Of a stretch of DNA of 64,000 bases, positions 1-8,681 are shown in pieces. The position numbers were made by a program, and so were the translations under genes. The notes beneath the pieces are model-generated. The model searched no databases and was not told where the DNA came from. It saw only the letters and a list, made by a program, of their open reading frames with translations. The DNA comes from Nitrospinaceae bacterium (lineage in GTDB: Bacteria; Nitrospinota; Nitrospinia; Nitrospinales; VA-1). The stretch spans positions 124,001 through 188,000 of the forward strand of contig JAJDAZ010000068.1 in assembly GCA_029261595.1 (NCBI GenBank), written 5' to 3'. How positions within the stretch are numbered: the first letter of the stretch is position 1; each line of letters starts with the position of its first letter.

Positions 1-151
1 TTTTTGTAAGATTAGCCCCGAATGTATTGCGTGTTCGTTACAACCTTCCTGTGACTGGTAAAATGTTTTGAAAAATGAAGAAAGGCTTCCCTCCGAAGTT
101 GGCCAACGGACCTATTAAAATGGGTGTTCAACCATCGTTCAAAAAGAAAGC

Positions 152-229
152 GGAGGGCTATGGCGCAGTTGGGAGTACGCTTGAATCGCACTCAAGAGGC
201 CTAGGGCTCAAATCCCCTCAGCTCCACCA
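152..229 (+). pseudogene. Decayed tRNA-Ala (anticodon CGC)
   Basis: The segment folds as a tRNA cloverleaf ending in an encoded CCA at 227-229. The anticodon stem (CTTGA/TCAAG) is perfect and the loop ATCGCAC gives anticodon CGC, which reads alanine GCG codons. The D loop keeps the G18-G19 pair and the variable loop has five bases. The damage is clear. An acceptor stem GGAG..CTA is split by two extra G at 156-157. The D stem has a C-A mismatch, the T stem has two mismatches at its outer end, and the T loop starts with C instead of the near-universal T54. Read as 154-229 it is exactly 76 nt, but then the first and seventh acceptor pairs are lost. A dead tRNA copy fits best; a divergent working tRNA is less likely. 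Confidence 0.6.
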
Positions 230-252
230 CTCCGCGTGAGGCGGGTTTACGA

Positions 253-1032
253 TTATGAAGAAAGCTTAAAAACGTTTTTGATTTTTTCCTGCAGGTCCAC
301 CGCTTTAAAAGGCTTGATAATGTATTCACACGCCCCTTCCTTAATGGCCTGGACAATTTTTTCTTTATCGACTTCGCCGGTCACCATGAGAAAAGGTATT
401 TGTTGGAAATCTTTTTGCGCCTTCACTTTTTTCATAAATTCCAACCCGGTCATGATGGGCATATGCCAGTCGGTCAACACCAGATCCATTTTGGATGCGG
501 TCATCATGGCCAGGGCATCATCGCCGTTTTCAGCCTGGTAAATATTGTCTTCGGAAAATCCCGCCTGTATCAGGTTTTTAACAAGGATTGCGAGCATGGA
601 GGAGGAGTCTTCGACCACAAGAACGTTTTTCTCGCCAAAAACCACAGGTTTGGTCAATAATTGGGTGACGGTTTTTTCAAGGATTTTCCCGGTGAAGGGT
701 TTGGTAATGTATTGATCGGCCCCCGAATGAAACGCTTCCTCTTCTTTTTCGGTATCCGAGGTAACCATTAAAAAAGGGATATTTTTCAACCCCTCCTCCT
801 TTTTAATTTTTGCCAATAAATCCAATCCGCTCATCTTAGGCATATGCAAATCTGAAATGATCAAATCAAAGCTGGATTGTTTCAACAAGGACAATGCCAA
901 TTGACCGTCCTGGGTTTCCCTTATCCTGGATGAGCGAAAGCCCATGTCTATCAATTCATTTGCTATGATCAGCCGGATGGTCTGTGAATCGTCAACCAGC
1001 AAAACAGACATATCTGCATAAGCAATTTTCAT
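253..1032 (-). CDS. Double-receiver response regulator (REC-REC)
   Basis: This 259-residue protein has two CheY-like receiver domains in tandem and no output domain. The first (about 8-125) has the acidic pair D14/D15, phospho-acceptor D61 in the SDLHMP motif, and K111 in KPF. The second (about 136-256) has E141/D142, phospho-acceptor D188 in TDWHMP, and K240 in KPF. Both therefore look able to accept phosphate. Such proteins act as soluble phospho-relay or phosphate-sink modules, or signal through protein contacts, often in chemotaxis or motility. No kinase gene is adjacent; histidine kinases lie at 38.5 kb and 58.3 kb. The ATG follows GGAA at about 8 bases. The gene points toward the decayed tRNA and appears monocistronic. 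Confidence 0.9.
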   Translation of the reverse strand: MKIAYADMSVLLVDDSQTIRLIIANELIDMGFRSSRIRETQDGQLALSLLKQSSFDLIISDLHMPKMSGLDLLAKIKKEEGLKNIPFLMVTSDTEKEEEAFHSGADQYITKPFTGKILEKTVTQLLTKPVVFGEKNVLVVEDSSSMLAILVKNLIQAGFSEDNIYQAENGDDALAMMTASKMDLVLTDWHMPIMTGLEFMKKVKAQKDFQQIPFLMVTGEVDKEKIVQAIKEGACEYIIKPFKAVDLQEKIKNVFKLSS

Positions 1033-1345
1033 AAGTTAATTCCAAAAAAAAATTGTTCCGTTTCGCCAATACTTTCGCATAAAATTAAAAACCGGACCGC
1101 GATGGGCCCGGCCACATCGGGTGAACACTGGGGAGGGCTCTAAAAGTCACCCGCATGCAGGATAATCTGCTCGTCCCCGGCGTAGACCATGACCGGCAAA
1201 AAGGCTACAATACAGGCTGTAAGGGGGAGAATGGTAAATGATGCAGGCAATGAATCAGAATGTAATGGGACCATACTCCAAAAACCGAAGGTTCAAACTT
1301 TTATCCTTCTTACCTTATTATACACAATAGATCCAAACCGGTTAA
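1033..1345. other. Intergenic region between divergent genes
   Basis: The 313 bases separate the divergent double-receiver and ankyrin genes, so both promoters should lie here. I found no clean promoter pair, repeat or stable RNA. A 44-codon minus-strand ORF (1140-1274) with a hydrophobic stretch is present but has no convincing ribosome binding site. Confidence 0.5.
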
Positions 1346-2263
1346 ATGAAACACATGACTCTCTCTGGCCGAATTCAAAAATTGCTCATTTTGGGCTTCT
1401 TATTTTCGCTCGTCCTCTCTGGATTCATTTTTCACCCGGCAGAAGTTTTCCCCCAGAACGACAATCCACCCGGTGCGCCGGACACCCCCCTTTGGACGCT
1501 CCATCAGGCCGCCAGTGCGGGCAATCTCTCGCAAACAAAAATAATTTTAAGGCAAGGGACCAACATCAATGCCCAGGACAGATGGGGACGAACCCCGCTA
1601 TACTCAGCGGTATTCAAGAGACACACGGAGCTTGCCACCCTGTTGTTGGAAAATGGCGCGGACGTGAATCTGGCCGACCACGAGGGCCTTTCCCCCCTCC
1701 ACGTCGCCGCGCTGGAAGATGACCGAAGCCTTGCCAAACTTCTTCTCGACAGAGGAGCCCAATTGGGCCTCAAGGATAAATACGGCTACACTCCTCTTCA
1801 TCTGTCGAACGACCAGGGCAGTGAACAGGTCGCCATCCTGCTGATATCTATCGGAGCGGATGTCAACACACAATCCGACTGGGGAAACACGCCTCTGCAT
1901 TCTGCGGTCGCCGGAGGCAATCTCGCAATGGTAAAACTCCTGATCACCCATGGAGCCAGTGTCACCACCCATGACCGGCTGGGCCGGACCTCAATGCATT
2001 GGGTGGCTGAAAAGGGAAACCTGGAAATTGCCAGGGCCCTCATTCGGGCAGGGGCTAAATTAAACGCCACTGACAATGACGGGGAAACTCCCCTGCACGA
2101 AGCCGCCAAATGGGATCGGCAGGATATTGTCAGGCTGTTCATTGCAAAAGGCGCCGACATCAACAGGAAGGGTTCAGACGGCAGGGCACCGATTCACATC
2201 GCCATTGCCCACGGCAACTTGGACATCGTCAACCTGTTCAAAGCTCACGGCGGGGATTTTTAA
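1346..2263 (+). CDS. Exported ankyrin-repeat protein
   Basis: The 305-residue product has a hydrophobic N-terminal segment (about 11-30) after a basic start, which fits a signal peptide or membrane anchor. From about residue 48 to the end it consists almost wholly of ankyrin repeats, around eight of the usual 33-residue units with TPLH-type starts and GADVN-type turns. Ankyrin repeats are protein-binding scaffolds; the export signal suggests a periplasmic or surface-exposed binding role. The partner cannot be read from sequence. A second ATG three codons downstream is an alternative start. The gene is convergent with hldD and has no obvious operon partner. Confidence 0.85.
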   Translation: MKHMTLSGRIQKLLILGFLFSLVLSGFIFHPAEVFPQNDNPPGAPDTPLWTLHQAASAGNLSQTKIILRQGTNINAQDRWGRTPLYSAVFKRHTELATLLLENGADVNLADHEGLSPLHVAALEDDRSLAKLLLDRGAQLGLKDKYGYTPLHLSNDQGSEQVAILLISIGADVNTQSDWGNTPLHSAVAGGNLAMVKLLITHGASVTTHDRLGRTSMHWVAEKGNLEIARALIRAGAKLNATDNDGETPLHEAAKWDRQDIVRLFIAKGADINRKGSDGRAPIHIAIAHGNLDIVNLFKAHGGDF

Positions 2264-2317
2264 ATTGACAGAGGACTTGCTCCGTGGCCGGACCCGCTCA
2301 AATCCCTTTTCCTGCGT

Positions 2318-3301
2318 TTATTTCTGATCACTTTTCAGCCGTTTTCCGGGCAGGAGATAATTCTGCACGTAATCCTTGATTCCTTCTTCAAGCGGAGTGC
2401 TGGGCGCGTCATATCCCACGTTGCGGATTTTGCCCATTACGGCTTGTGTGTGGTACTGATACTGATCGCGGATAGAGAGAGGCATCTCTATGTATTCGAT
2501 GTTCGTCTCTTTGCCCAGAGCAGAAAATAAAGCCGTCGCCAGATGGTTCCAGTTTCTAGCCACCCCCGATCCCGCATTGAACAATCCGCCGATTTCGGGA
2601 CGATCCAGAAAAAACAGGGTCATGGCTACCGCGTCCTTAATGTAAAGAAAATCCCGCTCCTGCCCTCCGTCCGTGTATTCCTCCCTGTAGGATTTGAACA
2701 GCCGGATCTTTCCGGTCTCCTGAATTTGATAAAAACCTTTGCGCACCAGACTCTGCATGTCGCCTTTGTGATACTCGTTCGGACCATAAACATTAAAATA
2801 TTTCAGGCCGACGATTTTTTCGAACATCCCCTCATCCCGCGCCCAAAGGTCGAGCCTCTGCTTGCTGTCGCCATAGAGATTGAGCGGCTTTAATGCATTC
2901 AATTGCGATTCATCGTCCAGATAACCTTGCTCCCCGTCGCCGTAGGTCGCGGCACTGGAGGCATAAATGAACCGGACGCCCCGCCCCAGGGAAAATTCCG
3001 CCAGGTGACGCGTGTATTCGTAATTGTTTGTGGTGAGAAATGCCTGGTCGGTTTCCGTGGTCGAGGAGCAGGCCCCCATGTGGATGATTGCCGTTATGGG
3101 CGAGTTCTGGGAACGGGATTGAACGTCTTTTAAAAAATCCGCCTTGCCTTGAAGCTCAACGTATTTTAAGGCGGCCAGGTTTTTTGCTTTTTCCTCATGG
3201 TCCACGTCATCGACCACAAGTATATTTTCGATTCCTCTGGAATTGAGTTCATGCACGATGGCACTGCCGATGAACCCGGCGCCTCCGGTGACGACGATCA
3301 T
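2318..3301 (-). CDS. hldD: ADP-L-glycero-D-manno-heptose 6-epimerase
   Basis: The 327-residue enzyme is an extended short-chain dehydrogenase that epimerises ADP-D-glycero-D-manno-heptose to the L-glycero form, the last step in supplying heptose to the LPS inner core. The NAD(P)-binding GGAGFIG motif is at 6-12. The catalytic region shows YASSAATYG (113-121) and the YxxxK pair Y143/K147. Length and motifs match HldD/RfaD rather than general sugar epimerases. It is last in a minus-strand run behind the M48 peptidase gene (25 bases between). Other hld and waa genes are not in the window. Confidence 0.9.
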   Translation of the reverse strand: MIVVTGGAGFIGSAIVHELNSRGIENILVVDDVDHEEKAKNLAALKYVELQGKADFLKDVQSRSQNSPITAIIHMGACSSTTETDQAFLTTNNYEYTRHLAEFSLGRGVRFIYASSAATYGDGEQGYLDDESQLNALKPLNLYGDSKQRLDLWARDEGMFEKIVGLKYFNVYGPNEYHKGDMQSLVRKGFYQIQETGKIRLFKSYREEYTDGGQERDFLYIKDAVAMTLFFLDRPEIGGLFNAGSGVARNWNHLATALFSALGKETNIEYIEMPLSIRDQYQYHTQAVMGKIRNVGYDAPSTPLEEGIKDYVQNYLLPGKRLKSDQK

Positions 3302-3326
3302 ATTTTCTCACAATATTTTATTCGCA

Positions 3327-4517
3327 TCATATTCCCTTCAGTTTCGGCCCCGGTGCCTGATGAATGGTTCCGTTCCAGTCCATATCGGGCAAAAGAGGGG
3401 TATATGATTTTTTCCCGGCATTTGCAACCTGGTTTTTTAACTGACGCACCCGGTCGTTGCCCGCGGGATGTGTGGACAGATACTCCATCCAGGAAGCCGT
3501 GTCTTCTTCCGGGCCGGACGCGTCGGCAGGGCCACCTTCGACCAGAAATTTTTCCTGCTCTCCAAGTTTTTCAAACATACGCACCATGCCCGTGGGGTCG
3601 ATTCCCGCAGTCAGGATCATGTCCATGCCTTTCCGGTCCGCTTCCCGCTCCATGTTCCGGCTGTGGCGCAGACCGTCCAGTTCCCCGGCCAAACTGAGTG
3701 CCATTTCCATTGAGCCATTCATATCCCCGACAAACAGGGTCAAAAGTATCTTCGAAGTCAGACCGCGAATGATGCCGCGAGTGGAATGGCGATGCACGAC
3801 GTGCTGGATTTCGTGCGCCAGCACCCCCGCCAGTTCTTCCGGGGACTGGGCGATGTCCAGCAATCCCTGGAAAAAAATGATGTGTCCGCCTGGCAAAGCG
3901 ACGGCATTCACCATTTTGTGCGAAGAAACATGAACGCGGATATTATAGGGTTGATCGGGGAGAGCGGTCAGAAGACGATCCGCAATGGCTTTGAGGGCTT
4001 TCTCTTTTTCGGGATGAGGCGCGGGGGCCAGCATCTTCGGGAGTCCCTCCAAAATTTTAGCGCCTAATTTTTCCTCCCAGGAAACCGGCACCTGCATCGC
4101 CACTCGGTCCGACAACTCCGGGATCACCACCTTCCACAATCCATACAGGAATAATGGGATGACCAAAACGGCCACAGCCAGGGCCACATACCTGGACCCC
4201 ATCACCTTCTTCAACGAAGAATGCAGGGGAATCGCCGAAGTCTGGCGCAGATTGAGCAGGAAGACAGGGTCGTCCACCGTCAACGTTTCCAACCGATCGC
4301 CCTGAGGTTCCCTTACGCTGTGTTCCAGGTGAAAAGGTGGGTGGTCGCCTGCGTCCTGGGATTGCCGGCGCAAGTCGGCATAACTCCACGCCACAGGTCG
4401 GTCTTCAGGAAGCGATAACATCATTTGACGGGGCGACAAATTGACCGTCACGCGATGTTTCCTGGCGCTTAAGCCATCAAAATACGCACCCGTAAATTGT
4501 AGTTTACGGGCGCTCAT
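3327..4517 (-). CDS. Membrane-anchored M48 family zinc metallopeptidase
   Basis: This 396-residue protein has a soluble N-terminal domain (about 1-100), one transmembrane helix (about 108-130) and an M48 peptidase domain. The zinc motif HEIQH is at 235-239 and the third ligand is probably E292 in the EREAD segment, so the active site looks intact. The family degrades or processes envelope proteins. An AGGAAAG ribosome binding site precedes the ATG. It lies 24 bases downstream of the DUF898 membrane protein gene; a DUF898-M48 pairing is a recurrent arrangement in Proteobacteria, which suggests a joint envelope function. The natural substrate is unknown. Confidence 0.88.
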   Translation of the reverse strand: MSARKLQFTGAYFDGLSARKHRVTVNLSPRQMMLSLPEDRPVAWSYADLRRQSQDAGDHPPFHLEHSVREPQGDRLETLTVDDPVFLLNLRQTSAIPLHSSLKKVMGSRYVALAVAVLVIPLFLYGLWKVVIPELSDRVAMQVPVSWEEKLGAKILEGLPKMLAPAPHPEKEKALKAIADRLLTALPDQPYNIRVHVSSHKMVNAVALPGGHIIFFQGLLDIAQSPEELAGVLAHEIQHVVHRHSTRGIIRGLTSKILLTLFVGDMNGSMEMALSLAGELDGLRHSRNMEREADRKGMDMILTAGIDPTGMVRMFEKLGEQEKFLVEGGPADASGPEEDTASWMEYLSTHPAGNDRVRQLKNQVANAGKKSYTPLLPDMDWNGTIHQAPGPKLKGI

Positions 4518-4541
4518 CTTTCCTGGGTCGCAGTAGAATCA

Positions 4542-5780
4542 TCAGCCCACATCCACCGGAATATCGAACGCGTCCAACGCCTCTTCACCGATGGCACCGC
4601 TTTCTTTCATCTCTTGGACCACGGAATCCATATCGAAATTTCCTTCCAGGGTGAGGTGCTCGGTGAAAAACTTCTGATTGCGGACAACCACCCAGGGGTA
4701 AGCCAACCCTACGGTGACGATTACAAGTAAAACGTTGACCAGATTCAAAGCGAACAGTTCCCCTCCTGTGGCGGTGAACCGGAAACTGGCGCCGCCGAAT
4801 TTTGTATTGGCCCAGTTATACCGGCTCATGAAGGCGCTGAACCAGATCCAGTAAATTCCGAATGTGATGATGGTCAAAAAAACCGCCAGAACGTACTTGC
4901 CAAATATTTCTTTTCCTTCGCCAGTGAACTCTCCCTGCAAATTGCCGAAATAAGAATTTTCCCGCCAGAAAGTTTCGGCCTGCATGCGGAAATAAGGCCA
5001 GTACAAACCGAGGGTGAGAAGGGTCAGGATTCCTCCTTTGAGATAAATCTTTATGGCCTGCTTGCGTTCCCCCCTGAAGGAAAAACGAATGCCGCGCCAG
5101 GCGGTGCGCGACAATCGGTAACGGAAGGCTCCAACCATCAGCGCCGGGATGAGCGGCCATATCAATATTGGCAGGAGGCCGCCGATCACCTGACCCGCAG
5201 GACCGGCCATGCTTTGCAGGAACCCGACAACCAACCCGACCACCAGGGCAATTCCAAAAAATTTCAAAAATCCCTGAAATAACTCTTTGCCGGTTCCGTG
5301 GTAGGAGAAAGAATCTTCCGCAAAAATCGTGTTCGACCAGATATATTGGCGGACCCTTGTCTTCGCCCAAAAGCGGTATATGCCCAGGGTTAAAATCGTT
5401 TTCACCAGATTGACGAAGAAAATGCCGAACATTTCCTTGCCTTCGCCTCTGAAAGCGAACGGCAGACTGAGATCGGATTCAGAGGAATTGAGCCGCCTTG
5501 GCGTCCCCTCCTCCTCGCTATCGAAACCCATCGCTTCCTCCTCTATTATATCGAGGGGTTGAAGGTCCACTTGAAATCCCAGACTTTGCAAATATGCCGC
5601 GGCAGGGCCTGCCTGGTTGTCGGAAATTTTTTGTGAGAATCTCCAGGACCGGCCCTCGCGTAGCTGGTCCACAACGGTTTCCCCCTGTTCCTGGCTCATC
5701 CGGAATACCTTGGCCAGTTTTTTTGCGGCTTGATCCGGGTCCGCCCCGAACCAGGAATTCAACGTTATCTGGTGACTCAT
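4542..5780 (-). CDS. DUF898 (YjgN-like) multi-pass membrane protein
   Basis: The 412-residue protein starts with a soluble domain of about 100 residues with no clear family. A DUF898/YjgN region follows, in which the unit 'GEGKE(I/M)FG...LxTxGIYxxW' recurs three to four times (for example near 115, 285 and 335), each linked to hydrophobic helices. YjgN-type proteins are inner-membrane proteins of unknown biochemical function. The start is well supported by AGGAGG five bases upstream of the ATG. The gene sits directly before the M48 peptidase gene and is probably co-transcribed with it and hldD. Confidence 0.85.
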   Translation of the reverse strand: MSHQITLNSWFGADPDQAAKKLAKVFRMSQEQGETVVDQLREGRSWRFSQKISDNQAGPAAAYLQSLGFQVDLQPLDIIEEEAMGFDSEEEGTPRRLNSSESDLSLPFAFRGEGKEMFGIFFVNLVKTILTLGIYRFWAKTRVRQYIWSNTIFAEDSFSYHGTGKELFQGFLKFFGIALVVGLVVGFLQSMAGPAGQVIGGLLPILIWPLIPALMVGAFRYRLSRTAWRGIRFSFRGERKQAIKIYLKGGILTLLTLGLYWPYFRMQAETFWRENSYFGNLQGEFTGEGKEIFGKYVLAVFLTIITFGIYWIWFSAFMSRYNWANTKFGGASFRFTATGGELFALNLVNVLLVIVTVGLAYPWVVVRNQKFFTEHLTLEGNFDMDSVVQEMKESGAIGEEALDAFDIPVDVG

Positions 5781-5867
5781 GCAATCCTCCTGAATGTTCT
5801 TATCTGAAAGTTTTACCAGGCGGTGAAGATCTTCTGGTTGGCCCGGATTTTTAGAGCCTCTCTGAAA

Positions 5868-6755
5868 TCAGAAAAAGTCGTAGGCTTTCTGCTGTTCCGT
5901 CCAACCCAGAAAACCGTCCTTGACCGGGTTGCCGGAAAAACCATCCGTTTCCTTCGCCCACGATTTCGGTTGGTCCCAATTGTCCCCATAGTGATAGAGA
6001 AACATTTTTGCGCGGATGGATTCCGGCAATGTCATCAATTCATGATACGAGGCATGCACACCGCCCTGAAACAGCTGGCAATCGTGAAACATCAATTCGG
6101 CCTTTTCTGAATATTTGAGGGGATAGTCGCGATCGAACATGGTGTCGCCCGAAATCCACACCCGCTGGTTAATGAAAACGCCGCTACACCATTGGGATTC
6201 CTCAATATTGACAGCCGTATCGGGAAAATGACGGGTCCGCATGACTGAAATCTCAATGGGACCCTGCCGGTAATTCCAAACCAGCCCGGTCTCGGTCCCA
6301 TTCTCCGGAGAGGGCGTCTGGATTTTGAAAAAATCCGCCAGTTGCAATGGCCGCCCCTGCTTGGATTCGCAGTATTCCATTCCGCCGGCCAGGCTTCTGC
6401 TCCACAGGTCTTTCGCATATTCGGGCAATACGATCATTTCCGGTTTGGAGCTTTTGGCCAAATACCGGTTGGTGAGCCCGATTTCTTCAAATCCTCCGAT
6501 ATGGTCGGCATGGCTGTGGGTCGGCAGGTAACATTTGACCTGCAATACATCCAACCCCAGGTCCGCAAGAGCCAGGGGACCCTGAGTCCCGCAATCGACC
6601 AGAACATGATGGTCTCCCTGAATAATGAGGATATTGGACTGGCGGCGCCTTTTCGCAAACGCCGAACCGGTACCGATAAAAACCACCCGCAAATGACCGT
6701 CCGTCTTTAAAGAGAGCGGTTCGCCACTTTTACATATCTCGGTTACCGAGTACAC
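5868..6755 (-). CDS. MBL-fold metallo-hydrolase (RNase Z/lactonase-like)
   Basis: The 295-residue protein shows the metallo-beta-lactamase metal motif HSHADH (H80, H82, D84, H85), an early GTGSA turn (28-32), and later metal-ligand candidates in the WISGDT and FHDCQ segments. This layout is shared by RNase Z-type and phosphodiesterase-type MBL enzymes; no RNase Z exosite is evident, so the substrate stays open. The only plausible start is GTG at 6755 with AAGGGA five bases upstream. It ends 87 bases before the DUF898 gene on the same strand, so co-transcription is possible but not certain. Confidence 0.8.
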   Translation of the reverse strand: MYSVTEICKSGEPLSLKTDGHLRVVFIGTGSAFAKRRRQSNILIIQGDHHVLVDCGTQGPLALADLGLDVLQVKCYLPTHSHADHIGGFEEIGLTNRYLAKSSKPEMIVLPEYAKDLWSRSLAGGMEYCESKQGRPLQLADFFKIQTPSPENGTETGLVWNYRQGPIEISVMRTRHFPDTAVNIEESQWCSGVFINQRVWISGDTMFDRDYPLKYSEKAELMFHDCQLFQGGVHASYHELMTLPESIRAKMFLYHYGDNWDQPKSWAKETDGFSGNPVKDGFLGWTEQQKAYDFF

Positions 6756-7063
6756 GAATCCCTTGCCCTCTCAACAGAAAACCATTTCGAAACGCAGACC
6801 CTCGAAACAGCACACAGGATATCCAATAATTCATTAAAATACAACAAATTATAAGATAATTCCGGCAATAGTACAGTGCTGCAAGGGTCTTGAATAATGT
6901 AAAAAGGGCCTTTTCAACAGGTTCAGACGCACTGGAAAAAACCCTCACAGGAATCAAGATGAAGTCCTAAGTTATCACGATATCCCAGGAAATTTTGTGA
7001 GCCACGTCCGGCGCACCCTTTTTTTAAAAGACAAACCCCCGGCCACGATGTTATGATGTATTT
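6756..7063. other. Intergenic region between divergent genes
   Basis: The 308 bases lie between the MBL-hydrolase gene (leftward) and the sigma-54 activator gene (rightward). The left half (about 6820-6900) is AT-rich. No repeat, RNA gene or strong terminator was found, and no sigma-54 consensus precedes the activator itself. Confidence 0.5.
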
Positions 7064-8461
7064 ATGCAACAAAAAATAATTATTCTCGACGCCAACCGTC
7101 TATCGACCGAAAACCTGCGCAAGTCCCTGAAACAACAAGACTATGAAGTGATCGCGGCCTACTCGGCCATGGAGGGACAAAAGCGGCTGCTGGAAAAAGT
7201 GTTTCATCTCGTTCTGATGGATGAAAATTTTGTTGCAAAAGATGGACAAAATTTTCTGGAATTCCTGCGCCGCAGATTTCCCGGCCTGCCGGGAATCGTC
7301 CTGATCCGCCGGGGACTTCCTTTGGACCTTGAAGAAAGCCTTGAAAATTACGGCTTTCAACTCATTTCCCGGTCTCAGGGACCGGGTCCCCTGCTGGAAT
7401 CGATCCGCGAAATATTCAGTCAGGCAGACCCGGAAAATGGCGCTTCCGATGCCGGGGTCCGGGACACCCCCCCTTTTCAATTGCTGGGCGAGAGCCCGCC
7501 CATTCTACATCTGCGCGAGGTTTTACGCACCGTGGCCGAAACGTCCGCTCCGGTCTTGCTACGAGGAGAAACCGGAACCGGGAAAGAACTGGCCGCCCGG
7601 TTTTTGCACACCCACAGTCCAAGAAATCAAAACCAGTTCATCGCGGTCAATTGCGCCGCCCTGACGACGTCCCTTCTGGAAAGCGAGCTTTTCGGGCACG
7701 AAAAAGGCGCCTTCACTGGAGCGCACCGGCAAAAACTGGGTAAATTCGAATATGCTGGATCGGGCACCCTGTTCCTCGACGAAATCGGCGAGATCTCCCC
7801 CACCCTGCAAGCCAAAATGCTGAGAGTCCTGGATGACCGGAAATTTGAGCGGGTGGGCGGCAACAAAACCATCGACGTGCAATGCCGGGTGGTGGCCGCC
7901 TCCAACATCGACTTTTCCCAGGCCATAGAGGCCGGACGCTTTAGAGAGGATTTATATTACCGCCTCAATGTCGTGTCCATCGACCTGCCGCCCCTTAGAA
8001 ACCGGGCACAGGATATACCGCTTCTGGCCCGGCACTTTTTAATCGAAAAATCCAAACGGCATAACAAACCGGTCCGGGAATTGTCCTCGCAAGCTTTGAA
8101 GGAGCTCATTTCATACCACTGGCCGGGAAATGTCCGGGAGCTGGAAAATATGATCGAACAAGCGGTGATCCTCGCCAAAGGCCAGACCATCGACCGGCTA
8201 CCCATTCCCACACAAAATAATTCACCCGCGTCAGCCGGGGTTTCCCCCGTGACCCGGCAGGATCTCACGCGAATGACCCTGAAAGAACACACCAGCCATA
8301 TCCTCAAAGAATCCGAAGCGGTTTATTTCGATGCCTTGTTGACCGAACACAAAGGCCATATATCCCGAACCGCGAAAGCAGCGGGCATCGACCGAACCAC
8401 CTTCTACCGGAAAATCAAACAATGCGGTATCGACCCCAAAAAATACAAATCGCGCCAGTGA
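7064..8461 (+). CDS. Sigma-54-dependent activator, NtrC type with degenerate receiver
   Basis: The 465-residue protein has receiver, AAA+ and DNA-binding domains in NtrC order. The AAA+ domain (about 138-375) has Walker A GETGTGK (168-174), the sigma-54-contacting GAFTGA loop (215-220) and Walker B LFLDE (236-240). A Fis-type helix-turn-helix ends the protein (about 420-458). The receiver keeps D53, but the acidic pair is reduced to D9 alone (A10, N11), and neither the conserved Thr/Ser nor the Lys is visible near 81 and 103. Classical phosphorylation control is therefore doubtful. It lies just upstream of a consensus sigma-54 promoter (8605-8620), which makes the DUF4912/GH57 operon its likeliest target. 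Confidence 0.92.
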   Translation: MQQKIIILDANRLSTENLRKSLKQQDYEVIAAYSAMEGQKRLLEKVFHLVLMDENFVAKDGQNFLEFLRRRFPGLPGIVLIRRGLPLDLEESLENYGFQLISRSQGPGPLLESIREIFSQADPENGASDAGVRDTPPFQLLGESPPILHLREVLRTVAETSAPVLLRGETGTGKELAARFLHTHSPRNQNQFIAVNCAALTTSLLESELFGHEKGAFTGAHRQKLGKFEYAGSGTLFLDEIGEISPTLQAKMLRVLDDRKFERVGGNKTIDVQCRVVAASNIDFSQAIEAGRFREDLYYRLNVVSIDLPPLRNRAQDIPLLARHFLIEKSKRHNKPVRELSSQALKELISYHWPGNVRELENMIEQAVILAKGQTIDRLPIPTQNNSPASAGVSPVTRQDLTRMTLKEHTSHILKESEAVYFDALLTEHKGHISRTAKAAGIDRTTFYRKIKQCGIDPKKYKSRQ

Positions 8462-8470
8462 ATGGATATT

Positions 8471-8508
8471 TTGTAGAATAAATACAACAAATAGATGAAT
8501 AATTGTTG
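8471..8508. promoter_or_regulatory. Candidate activator-binding dyads
   Basis: Two overlapping inverted repeats sit just after the activator gene: TTGTA-N7-TACAA (8471-8487) and CAACAA-N12-TTGTTG (8485-8508). They lie about 100-130 bases upstream of the sigma-54 promoter at 8605, the usual distance for an enhancer site bound by an NtrC-type activator. The assignment rests on position and symmetry only. Confidence 0.4.
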
Positions 8509-8604
8509 ACCCAGATCTACAATTTATCAAAAAAAACCCTGGCTGACCGCACCGCCCTCCCGCAACCCCTTTCAAATCAATCGAAGCAACGATCTTTGCC
8601 GTTC

Positions 8605-8620
8605 TGGCACATAAATTGCT
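8605..8620 (+). promoter_or_regulatory. Sigma-54 promoter of the DUF4912-GH57 operon
   Basis: TGGCACATAAATTGCT matches the -24/-12 consensus TGGCAYRNNNNTTGCW at every defined position. The expected transcript start is near 8632, leaving a leader of about 50 bases before the ATG at 8682. Confidence 0.8.
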
Positions 8621-8681
8621 CTTTATCAAAGAGAATGTTAATCCCGGCCCTTTGGCCGACCCCCGCAAAGTGAGGAACACC

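Noticed and set aside
1140-1274. 44-codon minus-strand ORF with a hydrophobic stretch
   Set aside because: No ribosome binding site and no supporting context; too short to separate from chance.
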